Of a stretch of 64,000 bases of DNA, positions 25,750-34,680 are shown piece after piece. The stretch covers positions 310,001-374,000 of the forward strand of contig NZ_CANLMP010000001.1 of NCBI RefSeq assembly GCF_947492405.1. Reading direction: 5' to 3'. This DNA comes from an uncultured Aquimarina sp. (GTDB taxonomy: Bacteria > Bacteroidota > Bacteroidia > Flavobacteriales > Flavobacteriaceae). The first letter of the stretch is position 1. The number at the start of each line of letters is the position of its first letter. The position numbers were made by a program, and so were the translations under genes. The notes under the pieces were generated by a model. That model worked only from the letters and a program-made list of their open reading frames with translations, was not told the DNA's origin and searched no databases.

Positions 25750-26726
25750 TGTATTATAATAGGATAATCAACAAAGTAAAGCTTTTCTTTTTGATAATTT
25801 ATGATTGTTCTTTTTTGTCTTAAAAATTCATAGCCTAAAATGCCATCTAATTGAGTCCCGAATGCCTCACTCATTTTTGTCAGATTTGTTAGAAGTGTAA
25901 TCATCGGTCCACAGTATGTTGTTTCACTTAACCGTACACGGTACAATTTTCCTGCCATAACTTCAATTGTATTTTTACTGGCTCCTGTTAATACTATTCT
26001 TTTAGATGGGAAGAAATATTTTAGTACTTTTTTACTACTGTTTTTGTTAATTTGATTATACTCGGCAGCACTATCTAATCCAAACTTTAATTTTTGTTTA
26101 TTTATATAGGTGTCTAAGACAATCGTGTGTTTTTTAAGTTTAAAACTTATACTGTCAGTAAATTTTTCTGCATACACCTTTTTATCTAGAGTATTACCAA
26201 ATTTGTCCACTTTAGTGAGAGTGATTTGGTGAAGATGCATGTCAATAAAAACTTCATAATCCTTTAAAATACTGTAGCCAATAATGCCTAATAAGTTCAT
26301 TTTTTTCGTTTTTTCAATATGCGATAAATCTATTATGTCAGAGGCTTTATTCTTAAGATTAAAATTTTGTAGTATGAATTCTTTTAGTTTTGTTGTGTTC
26401 GTATCTTCAATTATATCAAGAACTCCAGAAGTTTCTTTTCTTTTTTTTCGGTGAGAATATTTAGTTGGAAAATGAATTTTATTCAGAATTAAGGTTTCAG
26501 AACCAGTATCAATAATGAAATTTCCTTTTTTATTCAATAAAGCCGCTTCTATAACGATCAAGTGATCAATTAGCTTAAAGGGAATTCTAGTAGTAAATTC
26601 ATTAAGAACCTCTGCATTTGGAAAAGTTATATTATTATTATCAAAAACGATATCATTCGTATTGTTTGCATATACTTTGGCAATAGATAAACTAAAAAAT
26701 AATATCCCCCATAAGAGCTTTTCCAT
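25746..26726 (-). CDS. Retropepsin-like aspartyl protease, secreted
   Basis: 326 aa from the ATG at 26726 (an upstream TTG at 26741 is rejected because the ATG begins a clean signal peptide ending VYAN). The first half has the active-site motif IIDTGSETLIL with Asp73 and a later LLGIIGYSIL. The second half repeats this plan with FGLDSAAEYNQI (Asp218-Ser-Ala instead of Asp-Thr/Ser-Gly) and DGILGYEFLRQKR. The protein is therefore a double-psi-type tandem in which the second site looks degenerate. It is coupled to the glucan-binding-like gene by a 4-nt overlap. Confidence 0.82.
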   Translation of the reverse strand: MEKLLWGILFFSLSIAKVYANNTNDIVFDNNNITFPNAEVLNEFTTRIPFKLIDHLIVIEAALLNKKGNFIIDTGSETLILNKIHFPTKYSHRKKRKETSGVLDIIEDTNTTKLKEFILQNFNLKNKASDIIDLSHIEKTKKMNLLGIIGYSILKDYEVFIDMHLHQITLTKVDKFGNTLDKKVYAEKFTDSISFKLKKHTIVLDTYINKQKLKFGLDSAAEYNQINKNSSKKVLKYFFPSKRIVLTGASKNTIEVMAGKLYRVRLSETTYCGPMITLLTNLTKMSEAFGTQLDGILGYEFLRQKRTIINYQKEKLYFVDYPIIIH

Positions 26727-26810
26727 ATAATATAGACGCAAAAGTATATAGTATAGTTACACTAGTTTTAGTTAAAAATATCTGAATTTAATAACATATT
26801 GGAGTGATTT

Positions 26811-26874
26811 AAAAAATGAGTAAATATATACATGAAAAACAAAACAGATCGATGCTTTGAGCTGACAGATGTAA
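26811..26874 (+). pseudogene. Decayed duplicate of the 3' end of the Lys-rich lipoprotein gene
   Basis: Bases 26811-26874 repeat 24622-24686, from the aligned ATGAGTAAATATAT to the stop codon, with about five substitutions and one missing A in the A-run. The loss of one base destroys the frame. No upstream part of the gene remains. A hairpin related to the original terminator follows at 26901-26931. The rest of the 26742-27062 gap holds nothing else recognisable. Confidence 0.85.
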
Positions 26875-26900
26875 GTTAAAATAACATCATAAAAAATTTA

Positions 26901-26935
26901 AAACTACCTTAGAATTTCTCTAATGTGGTTTTTGT
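26901..26935 (+). terminator. Hairpin resembling the lipoprotein-gene terminator
   Basis: AAACTACCTTAGA (26901-26913) pairs with TCTAATGTGGTTT (26919-26931) at 12 of 13 positions counting a G-U pair, followed by TTTG. Spacing to the decayed stop codon (26 nt) is close to that of the intact copy (30 nt). Confidence 0.6.
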
Positions 26936-27062
26936 CTTTAGTGTATAGGTTGTATATCATGAAGGTTCTAAAAAAAGTGCTTTTAAACTTTCGAGCCTAG
27001 GCATATAGATTTATAAAGAATCAATTTTTCTTTTGGAAAAAGAAACACGCTCATATTAGGGC

Positions 27063-27731
27063 TTAGTTATTGTCTCTTTTATTTACATATTTTCCAACTA
27101 TGATAGCAGTTAGAATCACTAAATAGAACTGTCCCATCATTCCAATTAAAATAGATGCTTTTTGAGCCAGAGAAGTTACTGGTACGATCTCACCATAACC
27201 AATGGTCATTAGGGTAATATAACTATAGTACATGATCCTCTCTGTAAATTGTTGTTGTTGATTCATAGTTGCATTGAGTCCTTCAAAAGAACCGGGATAT
27301 GCCAATTCTATACTTAAACAAATAAAAAAACTAATAAGCCCTAGCGAAATGTATCCGCTAATCAATCCAAAGATCATATTTTTATTAATGACTTTAGTCT
27401 CCCAAATCTGTTTGATTATTTCAAAAGTAACCATCGTATAAAACAAGAAGTAGGTTCCCATATTAAGAAACTTCAGAAGTTTATTGTTTTGATCCTCTAA
27501 CACATCTGCACTGAATACAACGCCCGATACTATTAACAATGCAATAAAAAACCACATTAGTTTTTTCTTCTTCGAAATCAATAAAACACCAGCCACGAGG
27601 TTGATTAGAAAGAGTAGGGGAGATATAACAATTTCAAAAAAGTCTCCGGGAACAAGCAGAGACCCAAAAAGAATGGCGATCTGACTAAATAGAAAGAGTT
27701 CAAAACGGTATGGGTATAATTTTTTCATCAT
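27063..27731 (-). CDS. Potassium channel-like protein (TIGYGE filter)
   Basis: 222 aa with six predicted hydrophobic segments (about 12-30, 35-53, 58-75, 90-108, 120-142 and 190-212) and a pore helix before the last one. The selectivity filter T176-I-G-Y-G180-E is intact, as in two-pore-segment K+ channels (Ion_trans_2 type). There is no RCK or nucleotide-binding domain; the C-terminus ends shortly after the last segment. It is the last gene of a four-gene minus-strand operon, 6 nt after the DUF2235 hydrolase gene. Confidence 0.88.
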   Translation of the reverse strand: MMKKLYPYRFELFLFSQIAILFGSLLVPGDFFEIVISPLLFLINLVAGVLLISKKKKLMWFFIALLIVSGVVFSADVLEDQNNKLLKFLNMGTYFLFYTMVTFEIIKQIWETKVINKNMIFGLISGYISLGLISFFICLSIELAYPGSFEGLNATMNQQQQFTERIMYYSYITLMTIGYGEIVPVTSLAQKASILIGMMGQFYLVILTAIIVGKYVNKRDNN

Positions 27732-27737
27732 ATTAAA

Positions 27738-28958
27738 TTATTCGATCACTATAAAACAGTCAGCATCTTTATTATAATTGTATCCTCCGATCTGATTTTT
27801 TTCAAAACATTCGCTAAAAAGCTTGATAAGATTAATTTCATAGGTTTGTAAAGATACTTTTAATCGGTCTAAAACGGATTTATGAATTTTTAGTTTTTCT
27901 TTTTTATAACCATTTTTAGAAACTAAAAAAGAAAGCTTACGACTGCTTCTAGGGTAGAACAATCGAACAAAGCCTTTTGCTGGATTATTAGTCTTATCAA
28001 AACGATCTTCATATACCTTGGTCTGAGAAGGAAGTAATTGATACGGTTCTAATTGTTGAATCATCCAGTTTAGAGAAACTCCACTAATATTAGTGTTTCT
28101 ATAGCCTCCACCTACATCAGAATGTGCTCCAAAAAACCAAACTTCATTAGCAACATCTTCTGGTTTTACTTCTGAACAGCTAGATACCATATGTTGCTGT
28201 GTAAGCAATACAGGTGTAAATATAGAACTTCGATTATCATTAAGTGATAGGGCATGCACTGCTTTTTTTACATTACATAATTGATCAAGATAGCTGTTTT
28301 TAGGAGCATAATACTCCTCATCATATTTTGGAACTCCAAGAGCTGCTACCGTATCCCACAATCCCATAAAATTGATCTTATAATCATCAGGATGTATCGA
28401 TTGTCCTGTTATTTCAAAAATATCTTTTCTCCGATCTTCTAAGGTCTTTTTAGTTTTATGAGCATCAAAGATTTTTTTGATGAATTTTAGACGTTTTTCT
28501 TTAGGAATATCTTCTACATCTATTATTCCAGCAACGTAAATCAAACCAGCTAAAACTCTTGAAGCATACGCACCTCTACTAAATCCAAAAATATAGATTT
28601 CATCTTGTCTTTGATGATTATAATGTTCTGCTAAATAAAGGTATCCTTTACATACTTCACGTTTCATTCCTGAACCTGCCACCATACCCAATATATCTGC
28701 TCCGTTTCCGACTCCTCTTAGATATACGGCACTTACATCTGGATTATCCTGAAGCGTAGTTAGGTTATAAAGTTTAGATATATTCGTATGACTCGCTTCA
28801 TTATTATGAGTGCCATCCAGAAATATTGCTAATTTTCGAGGATTTTTTCCTTTATAAATTGGATTGTGAACAATAGGAGTTTTAATAGAACAACTAGTGC
28901 AAGCAAAATAAAGAAGTAGCATCAATGAATTCCTATAAATAGATTTACCTAGTTGCAC
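27738..28958 (-). CDS. DUF2235 (alpha/beta hydrolase, Tle1-like) protein, probable lipoprotein
   Basis: 406 aa. The DUF2235 fold is evident: LAIFLDGTHNN (about 43-53), nucleophile elbow GFSRGAY with Ser127, FMGLWDTVAALG and a late GAHSDVGGGY with the probable catalytic His. Family members include T6SS phospholipase effectors, but no T6SS gene is present here. Residues 12-23 form a short hydrophobic segment with Cys20 and Cys23, suggesting a lipoprotein. The start is GTG at 28958; an in-frame ATG at 28922 is the alternative. It lies between a lipoprotein gene (5 nt upstream) and the K+ channel gene (6 nt downstream). Confidence 0.85.
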   Translation of the reverse strand: MQLGKSIYRNSLMLLLYFACTSCSIKTPIVHNPIYKGKNPRKLAIFLDGTHNNEASHTNISKLYNLTTLQDNPDVSAVYLRGVGNGADILGMVAGSGMKREVCKGYLYLAEHYNHQRQDEIYIFGFSRGAYASRVLAGLIYVAGIIDVEDIPKEKRLKFIKKIFDAHKTKKTLEDRRKDIFEITGQSIHPDDYKINFMGLWDTVAALGVPKYDEEYYAPKNSYLDQLCNVKKAVHALSLNDNRSSIFTPVLLTQQHMVSSCSEVKPEDVANEVWFFGAHSDVGGGYRNTNISGVSLNWMIQQLEPYQLLPSQTKVYEDRFDKTNNPAKGFVRLFYPRSSRKLSFLVSKNGYKKEKLKIHKSVLDRLKVSLQTYEINLIKLFSECFEKNQIGGYNYNKDADCFIVIE

Positions 28959-28963
28959 ATTAA

Positions 28964-29626
28964 CTATTTTTTAAATTGGTCAGAAATCACTTTAACAAAG
29001 GCATTTAGAACTTGATCAGAAGTATTAGGATCGATGACGTCTAAAAGACATACATTAACTAATTGTTGATTTTTTTCTAAGGCTAAATCGTAGGTAGTAG
29101 ATTCTAAAATATATGTAGTAGCTATAGTTTTTGATTCACGTGATGTATCAAAATCTAACTTGTCTAGATCTGGCAAATCTTTTAAATTATCATAATCTTC
29201 TATTGAAAAAAAGCCTTTTTTTATATCTTTCATAAGAATTTTTCCTCTTTCCGGTTTCGAAGAATTGTTGGTTTCGATAGTTTTCTTTAATGATGTAATT
29301 AATAAGGCTTCTATTTTTTTTTCTTTGAACATTCTTAGAATTTGCTCAATTTCTTCTGCAGTTCGTTCTTTTTTATCTTCAATACTAGGAAATACCTTAT
29401 GCATTTCAATAGCATCAATCTGTTGTCCCCGCAGTTTGGATGCGATTGCTTTTTCATAGGATTTTTGAATAGTAGGATTAGGACTTTTTGCAGCTACCAA
29501 AATCTTCTTGCTTTTTACCGTTTGAAAATCTTCTGATTTCCAAGAATCAATTAATTTGATTGTAGAACAACTCCAAGTACCCATGCCAACTAGGATTACT
29601 ATTAGAAGATGTTTTATTTTTTTCAT
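28964..29626 (-). CDS. Lipoprotein, paralogue of those at 44806 and 49359
   Basis: 220 aa with a lipobox (GTWSCS, Cys20). The N-terminal half has the pattern SWKSEDFQTVKSKKILVAAKSPNPTIQKSYEKAIASKL, followed by an FP motif (VFPSIE) and a strand IEALLITSL. The same plan recurs in the lipoproteins at 44806-45460 and 49359-50000, so the three are one family, which is not recognised by name. The C-terminus is less conserved. It is the second gene of the operon with barrel protein, DUF2235 hydrolase and K+ channel. Confidence 0.8.
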   Translation of the reverse strand: MKKIKHLLIVILVGMGTWSCSTIKLIDSWKSEDFQTVKSKKILVAAKSPNPTIQKSYEKAIASKLRGQQIDAIEMHKVFPSIEDKKERTAEEIEQILRMFKEKKIEALLITSLKKTIETNNSSKPERGKILMKDIKKGFFSIEDYDNLKDLPDLDKLDFDTSRESKTIATTYILESTTYDLALEKNQQLVNVCLLDVIDPNTSDQVLNAFVKVISDQFKK

Positions 29627-29664
29627 TACGTATAAATTTAGTTGATCAATTTTATTAATTTTTA

Positions 29665-30366
29665 TTAAAATGAATATCCTAATTTTATCCCATAGCGAAA
29701 TGCAGGAAGTACAATGTTAGTGTCTTGATTTCCATTGATACGAAAATCAAGATTAAGTCCATCAAAAAAAGCATATTCAGAAAGCGCATCAGATACATCA
29801 TCATAGAATTCATCTGGTATGGGTTGCTTTTCCACTAGTTTAATCCTATTAGTACTTACACCAGGCCCTGCAATCAAAAAATCGATAAAGAAACGTTTCC
29901 AAATCATTAATTTATAGCCTATTTCCAATCCACCAGCAAATGTTATTATGTTCGTATCAACTTCGATAGTACTATCTATTTGATTGCTATCCGTATAAAT
30001 ACCAGAAATTTCATCAGTAAAATTCTGATATTTAGTGTAAACTCCAAGATAAAACCCTGATAGTCCATTACTGGATTTTTGGGTATACCATCTAAATTCG
30101 GGCAAGATTTTTATACCTTTAAAACTTAACTCATCAATAGAAATTCGATCTCTATTAATTCCCGAAATCTTAAGTATTCCTGAACCTGTTTTTAGCCCAA
30201 CCGACATTCCAATACTCATTTTATCGCTAATAGCTCGTTCATATTGAAGCTGCACAGTACCAAAAATGGGTAAAAGAGGATCTATATTAATGTGATTTTT
30301 TTCTTGTGCCCTCGCGATAATACTGATTACAAGAAAACAAATGACTATCAAAACTTTATTTTGCAT
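29665..30366 (-). CDS. Outer membrane beta-barrel protein
   Basis: 233 aa with a signal peptide ending ARAQ (residue 20). It has alternating amphipathic strands (GTVQLQYERAISDKMSIGMSVGLKTG ... LSGFYLGVYTKYQNF ... FAGGLEIGYKLMIWKRFFIDFLIAGPG) and a C-terminal aromatic strand YGIKLGYSF, as expected for an OmpA-like or DUF3575-like barrel. First gene of the four-gene operon running to 27063. No substrate can be inferred. Confidence 0.78.
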   Translation of the reverse strand: MQNKVLIVICFLVISIIARAQEKNHINIDPLLPIFGTVQLQYERAISDKMSIGMSVGLKTGSGILKISGINRDRISIDELSFKGIKILPEFRWYTQKSSNGLSGFYLGVYTKYQNFTDEISGIYTDSNQIDSTIEVDTNIITFAGGLEIGYKLMIWKRFFIDFLIAGPGVSTNRIKLVEKQPIPDEFYDDVSDALSEYAFFDGLNLDFRINGNQDTNIVLPAFRYGIKLGYSF

Positions 30367-30446
30367 TATAATGCGATTTTTTAGTATGGCTCATTAGATA
30401 TGTTAAACCTAAATATTAGTCATTTAATAAATTCTTAAGTATCTTT

Positions 30447-33400
30447 TTATTCTAACAATGTATCATCAAACTCATATTCTGTATAATCCACCTTATACAA
30501 TACACTATAAAAAGCAGGAATAAATAGTAAGGTAATCACAGTTCCAAATAATAATCCAATCATAATAGTTACCGCCATAGGTTCCCACATTTCTCCTCCA
30601 CCAAGATACAATGGGATTAAACCTAGTACCGTAGTAAAAGTAGCTAATAAAATGGGTCGAAAACGTTGAATACAAGCTGCTATAATCGCATCTTGAGGTT
30701 TTCGTTTCAATTCGTTTTCTTCTATTTCTATCCTGTCGATCAATACAATGGCATTGTTTATTACAATTCCTGCTAAAGAGATTACACCTAAGAAGGCCAT
30801 AAAACCAAAAGGAACTCCAAAAATTAATAAACCTATAACCATACCAATCACACCAAGAGGAATGGTGGTAACGATCATTGTCATTTTTCTAAAAGAGTTA
30901 AATTGAATAATCAATAACATAACTATAATGAAAGCTGAAAGAGGTAAGTAGTTCGCTACAGCTCCCATGTTTTCAGCACTATTCTCTGCATCTCCCCCTA
31001 ATGTATAGGTATATTCTTTTCCCCATTTTGATTCTTGTTCTTTTAACCAAGGAGTTATTACTGCAGTCACTTCTGAAGCATTTCCATTTTCGGTTAATTC
31101 ACTGGATACATTGATGGTTCGTGTAAGGTTTAATCGCTTTATTTTAGAATATTGCCACTGTGGAATAATGTTAGCTACTTGTAATAGAGGGACGCTTTTT
31201 CCAGAGTTTTGCCCATAAATATTAAGCGTTTCTAGTGAAGCTAAAGATTGTTGTTTTCCTTGATTACTGGTCATAACAATCGGTATAGATTTATCATTTT
31301 CTCTGAATTCTCCTGCCTGAAAACCATCTAATACAGTTTGAAGAGAGATGGCGACATCTTGATTGGTAATTCCTGCGAGCTGTGCCTTATTTTGGTCAAT
31401 ATCTATGACAAACTTTTTTCCTTTAGGACCCCAATCGTCCTTAATATTTTTAGTTCCTGAAATACTAAAGAGTTTTGCCTTGATTTCTTCAGAAATACTG
31501 GCTAGTTTATCCGGATTATCGCCAGAAACCTTAATTTCTATTGGAGTTCCTCCACCGCCTGATCCTAACAATCCGACTTTTATATCTGCATTAGGAAAGG
31601 TATCAAAGCAAAAAGCATCCAGTTGCTTTACCATATCATTATTTACTAAAAATGAGGAAGTATTGACTAAAATATGAGCGTAATTAGAATTGGGCTCATC
31701 GGCATTATATCCCAGATCATAGGATGATGGTCCTTCTCCAATATACGAGGACCAATCTACAATACCATCTGTTTTTTCTTCAGTAACTTTTAGCGTATTC
31801 GTTATAAATTCTTCGATGGCTAATATGGTTTCTGTAGTGCTTTCAATTTTTGTTCCCTGAGGTAAATTAATGTCTATCGTAATCATATTACGATCACTAT
31901 CCGGGAAAAATACAAATGCTAATTTTGTGAAACCATAGAGTGATAAAAAGAATAGCACTACAATACTCACCAAAACAGATTTTTTCCAAGCCAAAGCGAT
32001 TAGGATGAGATCTTTATATTTGGATTTTAGGTTATTGATCATACGATCCAAAAAACCAACCTTGCCACCTTCTCGTTTTTTTATTTTTAGAAAAAATACA
32101 CAGAATAAAGTGATGATACTCAGTGAAATAATCCAGGAAGATAAGAGAGCAATGGTAATCACTACAAAAATAGGCCCCATAATATCACCCATTACAGATT
32201 CTGCCATAAAAAATGCCAGGAATGCTGCTGAAGTTGTTAGTGTAGAAATCAATAAAGGCATAAATAATTCAGCACAGGAATCAATAGCCGCTTTTTTAAC
32301 TTCAATCCCATTTTCCATTTTTACCATAATGGATTCTGCTACTACAATGGCATTATCCACCATCATTCCTAATGCCATAATCAAAGCTGCCAGCGTTATC
32401 TGATTAAGACCAACGTCGATAAGTCCCATAACCATTAACGTTGTTATCGTTACAATAGGGATCAAACTGGCAATAACCATTCCTGTGCGGAATCCCAAGA
32501 AAATAAGCATTACTGCTAGTACAATAGCAATGGCTTGCATCAAATTTCCTAAAAAATCACTAATCTTAAGATCGATATATTGATCTATAGATGCTAATCG
32601 AGAAACTTCTAATCCCACAGGAAGTTTTGCTTGCCATGCTGTCAATAGCAGATCGATTTCCTCTCCTAATTGGATAATATTTCTCCCTTCTTTTAAGGAG
32701 ATATGTAATGAAATTGCATCTTTTCCATTAATTCGTACTTTTTGATTAGGTGGATTAATATATCCTTTTTCTATATCCGTAATATCTCCTAAAGTAACTA
32801 CTTGACCACTTTGCCCAATAGGAATCAGCATACTTTTGATATCTTCTATTTCATTAAAATTTCCTGTTGGTTCTAATATGATACGTTCGACCTCAATATT
32901 AACTTCTCCACCAGAATTCAGGATATTTGTACTTGCAATAATTCCTTGCAAACTACTTGATGTTAATCCATATGCCTTAAGTTTTGTGTTGTCAAATTTC
33001 ACAAAAACACGTTCTTCTTGGGCTCCATTGATTTCTACTTTGGCTGCATCTTCTAATTTAATTAGATCATCACGAAGATCATCTGCTTGTTCCTTCATAG
33101 CTGCATATGAAAATCCATCACTAGTAATTCCCACAGCTATCCCAAATACTTCTCCAATACCGTCATCATTCAATTGTGGAACTACATTACTTGGCAATCC
33201 TTGGATTGTATTTAGTTTACGTCGCAATCGATCCCAAACGGGTTGTAACTGCTCGGGAGTGACTTCCATTTTTAACTCAACTTGAACGACCGAAAGTCCG
33301 GTTCTAGAAGTACTGGTTACTTTTTTTAGTTCAGGGAGTTCCTGCGCTATTTTTTCAATTTTATCGGTTACTAATTCCTCAACACGTTCTGGACTTGCTC

Positions 33401-33557
33401 CCGGAAATGATGAAACAACAGATGCCACACGAATCGTATATGGCGGCATGCTATCTCGTGAAAGTGAAGCATAAAAAACCATCCCCATTACCATCACTAC
33501 AGTAAGAATACTTAGTGCAACACGATTTTTTTCAATAGAAAATTTAGCAAAATTCAT
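30447..33557 (-). CDS. RND efflux permease
   Basis: 1036 aa inner membrane pump with the AcrB plan: one membrane helix, periplasmic domain, helices 2-6, hairpin at midpoint, second periplasmic domain, helices 8-12. Helix 4 carries MALGMMVDNAIVVAES, keeping the first of the two proton-relay aspartates. Helix 10 has GIVINNAIVLID, with Asn where AcrB has Lys940; this combination is common in Bacteroidota HAE1-like pumps. It is last in an operon with the adaptor (21 nt upstream) and the TolC-like protein. Substrates are not predictable. Confidence 0.94.
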   Translation of the reverse strand: MNFAKFSIEKNRVALSILTVVMVMGMVFYASLSRDSMPPYTIRVASVVSSFPGASPERVEELVTDKIEKIAQELPELKKVTSTSRTGLSVVQVELKMEVTPEQLQPVWDRLRRKLNTIQGLPSNVVPQLNDDGIGEVFGIAVGITSDGFSYAAMKEQADDLRDDLIKLEDAAKVEINGAQEERVFVKFDNTKLKAYGLTSSSLQGIIASTNILNSGGEVNIEVERIILEPTGNFNEIEDIKSMLIPIGQSGQVVTLGDITDIEKGYINPPNQKVRINGKDAISLHISLKEGRNIIQLGEEIDLLLTAWQAKLPVGLEVSRLASIDQYIDLKISDFLGNLMQAIAIVLAVMLIFLGFRTGMVIASLIPIVTITTLMVMGLIDVGLNQITLAALIMALGMMVDNAIVVAESIMVKMENGIEVKKAAIDSCAELFMPLLISTLTTSAAFLAFFMAESVMGDIMGPIFVVITIALLSSWIISLSIITLFCVFFLKIKKREGGKVGFLDRMINNLKSKYKDLILIALAWKKSVLVSIVVLFFLSLYGFTKLAFVFFPDSDRNMITIDINLPQGTKIESTTETILAIEEFITNTLKVTEEKTDGIVDWSSYIGEGPSSYDLGYNADEPNSNYAHILVNTSSFLVNNDMVKQLDAFCFDTFPNADIKVGLLGSGGGGTPIEIKVSGDNPDKLASISEEIKAKLFSISGTKNIKDDWGPKGKKFVIDIDQNKAQLAGITNQDVAISLQTVLDGFQAGEFRENDKSIPIVMTSNQGKQQSLASLETLNIYGQNSGKSVPLLQVANIIPQWQYSKIKRLNLTRTINVSSELTENGNASEVTAVITPWLKEQESKWGKEYTYTLGGDAENSAENMGAVANYLPLSAFIIVMLLIIQFNSFRKMTMIVTTIPLGVIGMVIGLLIFGVPFGFMAFLGVISLAGIVINNAIVLIDRIEIEENELKRKPQDAIIAACIQRFRPILLATFTTVLGLIPLYLGGGEMWEPMAVTIMIGLLFGTVITLLFIPAFYSVLYKVDYTEYEFDDTLLE

Positions 33558-33578
33558 ATATTCTTCTTTTGATAGTAG

Positions 33579-34670
33579 TTATTGTAACTTCACTTTTTGT
33601 CCATCTAGCAGGGTCTGAAGTCCCGCGGTAGCGATTTTTTGTCCTTCTGTAAGACCGCTTTTAATTTTAAAACCATCTGTAGTAAGTTCTCCAATTTCTA
33701 CACGATGTTTTTTTGCAATACCTGTGGTTCCATCTTTAGATTCAATTAAAAAAACAAAATTACCTTCGCCATCTTCTCCAACAGCTTTTACTGGAATTAC
33801 TAATGCAGTATCACTACTGGTTTGCGTATTTCCAAAATTAAAAGTAACATTAGCGGTCATTCCAGGTTTTATTTCTTTAGTTGAATCTGTAATATCAATT
33901 TTTACTGGATAGGAAGCAGAGCCTTCTCCTACAATAGGAGCAATTTCGATAACATTTCCTGCGAATTTTTTATCATTCAAAGCGGAAAATGAGATTTCAG
34001 GATTCATTCCTAATTGTACTTTATTAATTACATTTTCTGGTAAGCCTACTTCGATATTCGTATGATCTCCAGCATTTAATATTGCAATAACCTGTCCTGC
34101 ACTTACATTTTCATTTAGCTGACTGTTTTTTGCAGCAATGATGCCTGTCTTCGGCGCTTTGATATATCCATAACTGATCTGAGATTGCTGGATGCTTTTG
34201 TTTCGTTTTGCAGATTCATACTGATCCAAAGCACTCTGATATGAATTTTTTGCAGATTCATAATCACTTAAGGAGTTACTCCCTTTTTCATATAATGATT
34301 TAATACGATCCAAACTTGATTTTGCAGTATTCATAGAAGATTTGGCACTGTTCAGGGCAGAAACTGATTGCTCATAAGCGAGATTAGCCTGTACATTATC
34401 TAATTTAGCAATCAGATCACCTTTAGTTACTTTTTGTCCAACTTTTATATCAAGAGTAGTAATGATTCCGGTACTTCTGAAACTTAGTTCTATTTCATCA
34501 CCAGCTTTAGCAATACCACTAAAGGTTCTCATCTTTTGAGCGCTAGAACTACCTACAACTTGATATTCCACAGGTCTCAGTACTTCTTCTTTTATAACTT
34601 CTTTTTCTTTACAGGCATTTATCATTAATAATGAAAAAACCATAAGTACTATATGCTTTATAGATTTCAT
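33579..34670 (-). CDS. RND efflux periplasmic adaptor (membrane fusion protein)
   Basis: 363 aa lipoprotein; the lipobox is MINAC (Cys20). The HlyD/AcrA plan is visible: lipoyl half FRSTGIITTLDIKVGQKVTKGDLIAKLD, a coiled-coil hairpin (about 88-160, rich in Ala/Ser/Lys), the second lipoyl half YGYIKAPKTGIIAAKN, a beta-barrel (GLPENVINKVQLGM) and a membrane-proximal end with ITTAGLQTLLDGQKVKL-type sequence. It bridges the RND pump to the outer membrane component and starts 10 nt after the TolC-fusion gene. Confidence 0.94.
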   Translation of the reverse strand: MKSIKHIVLMVFSLLMINACKEKEVIKEEVLRPVEYQVVGSSSAQKMRTFSGIAKAGDEIELSFRSTGIITTLDIKVGQKVTKGDLIAKLDNVQANLAYEQSVSALNSAKSSMNTAKSSLDRIKSLYEKGSNSLSDYESAKNSYQSALDQYESAKRNKSIQQSQISYGYIKAPKTGIIAAKNSQLNENVSAGQVIAILNAGDHTNIEVGLPENVINKVQLGMNPEISFSALNDKKFAGNVIEIAPIVGEGSASYPVKIDITDSTKEIKPGMTANVTFNFGNTQTSSDTALVIPVKAVGEDGEGNFVFLIESKDGTTGIAKKHRVEIGELTTDGFKIKSGLTEGQKIATAGLQTLLDGQKVKLQ

Positions 34671-34680
34671 AGGTGGTTTA

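Noticed and set aside
27738..28958. DUF2235 protein as a T6SS effector
   Set aside because: No VgrG, Hcp, PAAR or immunity-type gene is nearby, and the N-terminus looks like an export signal.
30447..33557. RND pump with Asn in place of the second proton-relay Asp and of the helix-10 Lys
   Set aside because: The VDNAIV and NNAIVL combination is common in this branch of RND pumps, so it is not evidence of an inactive protein.
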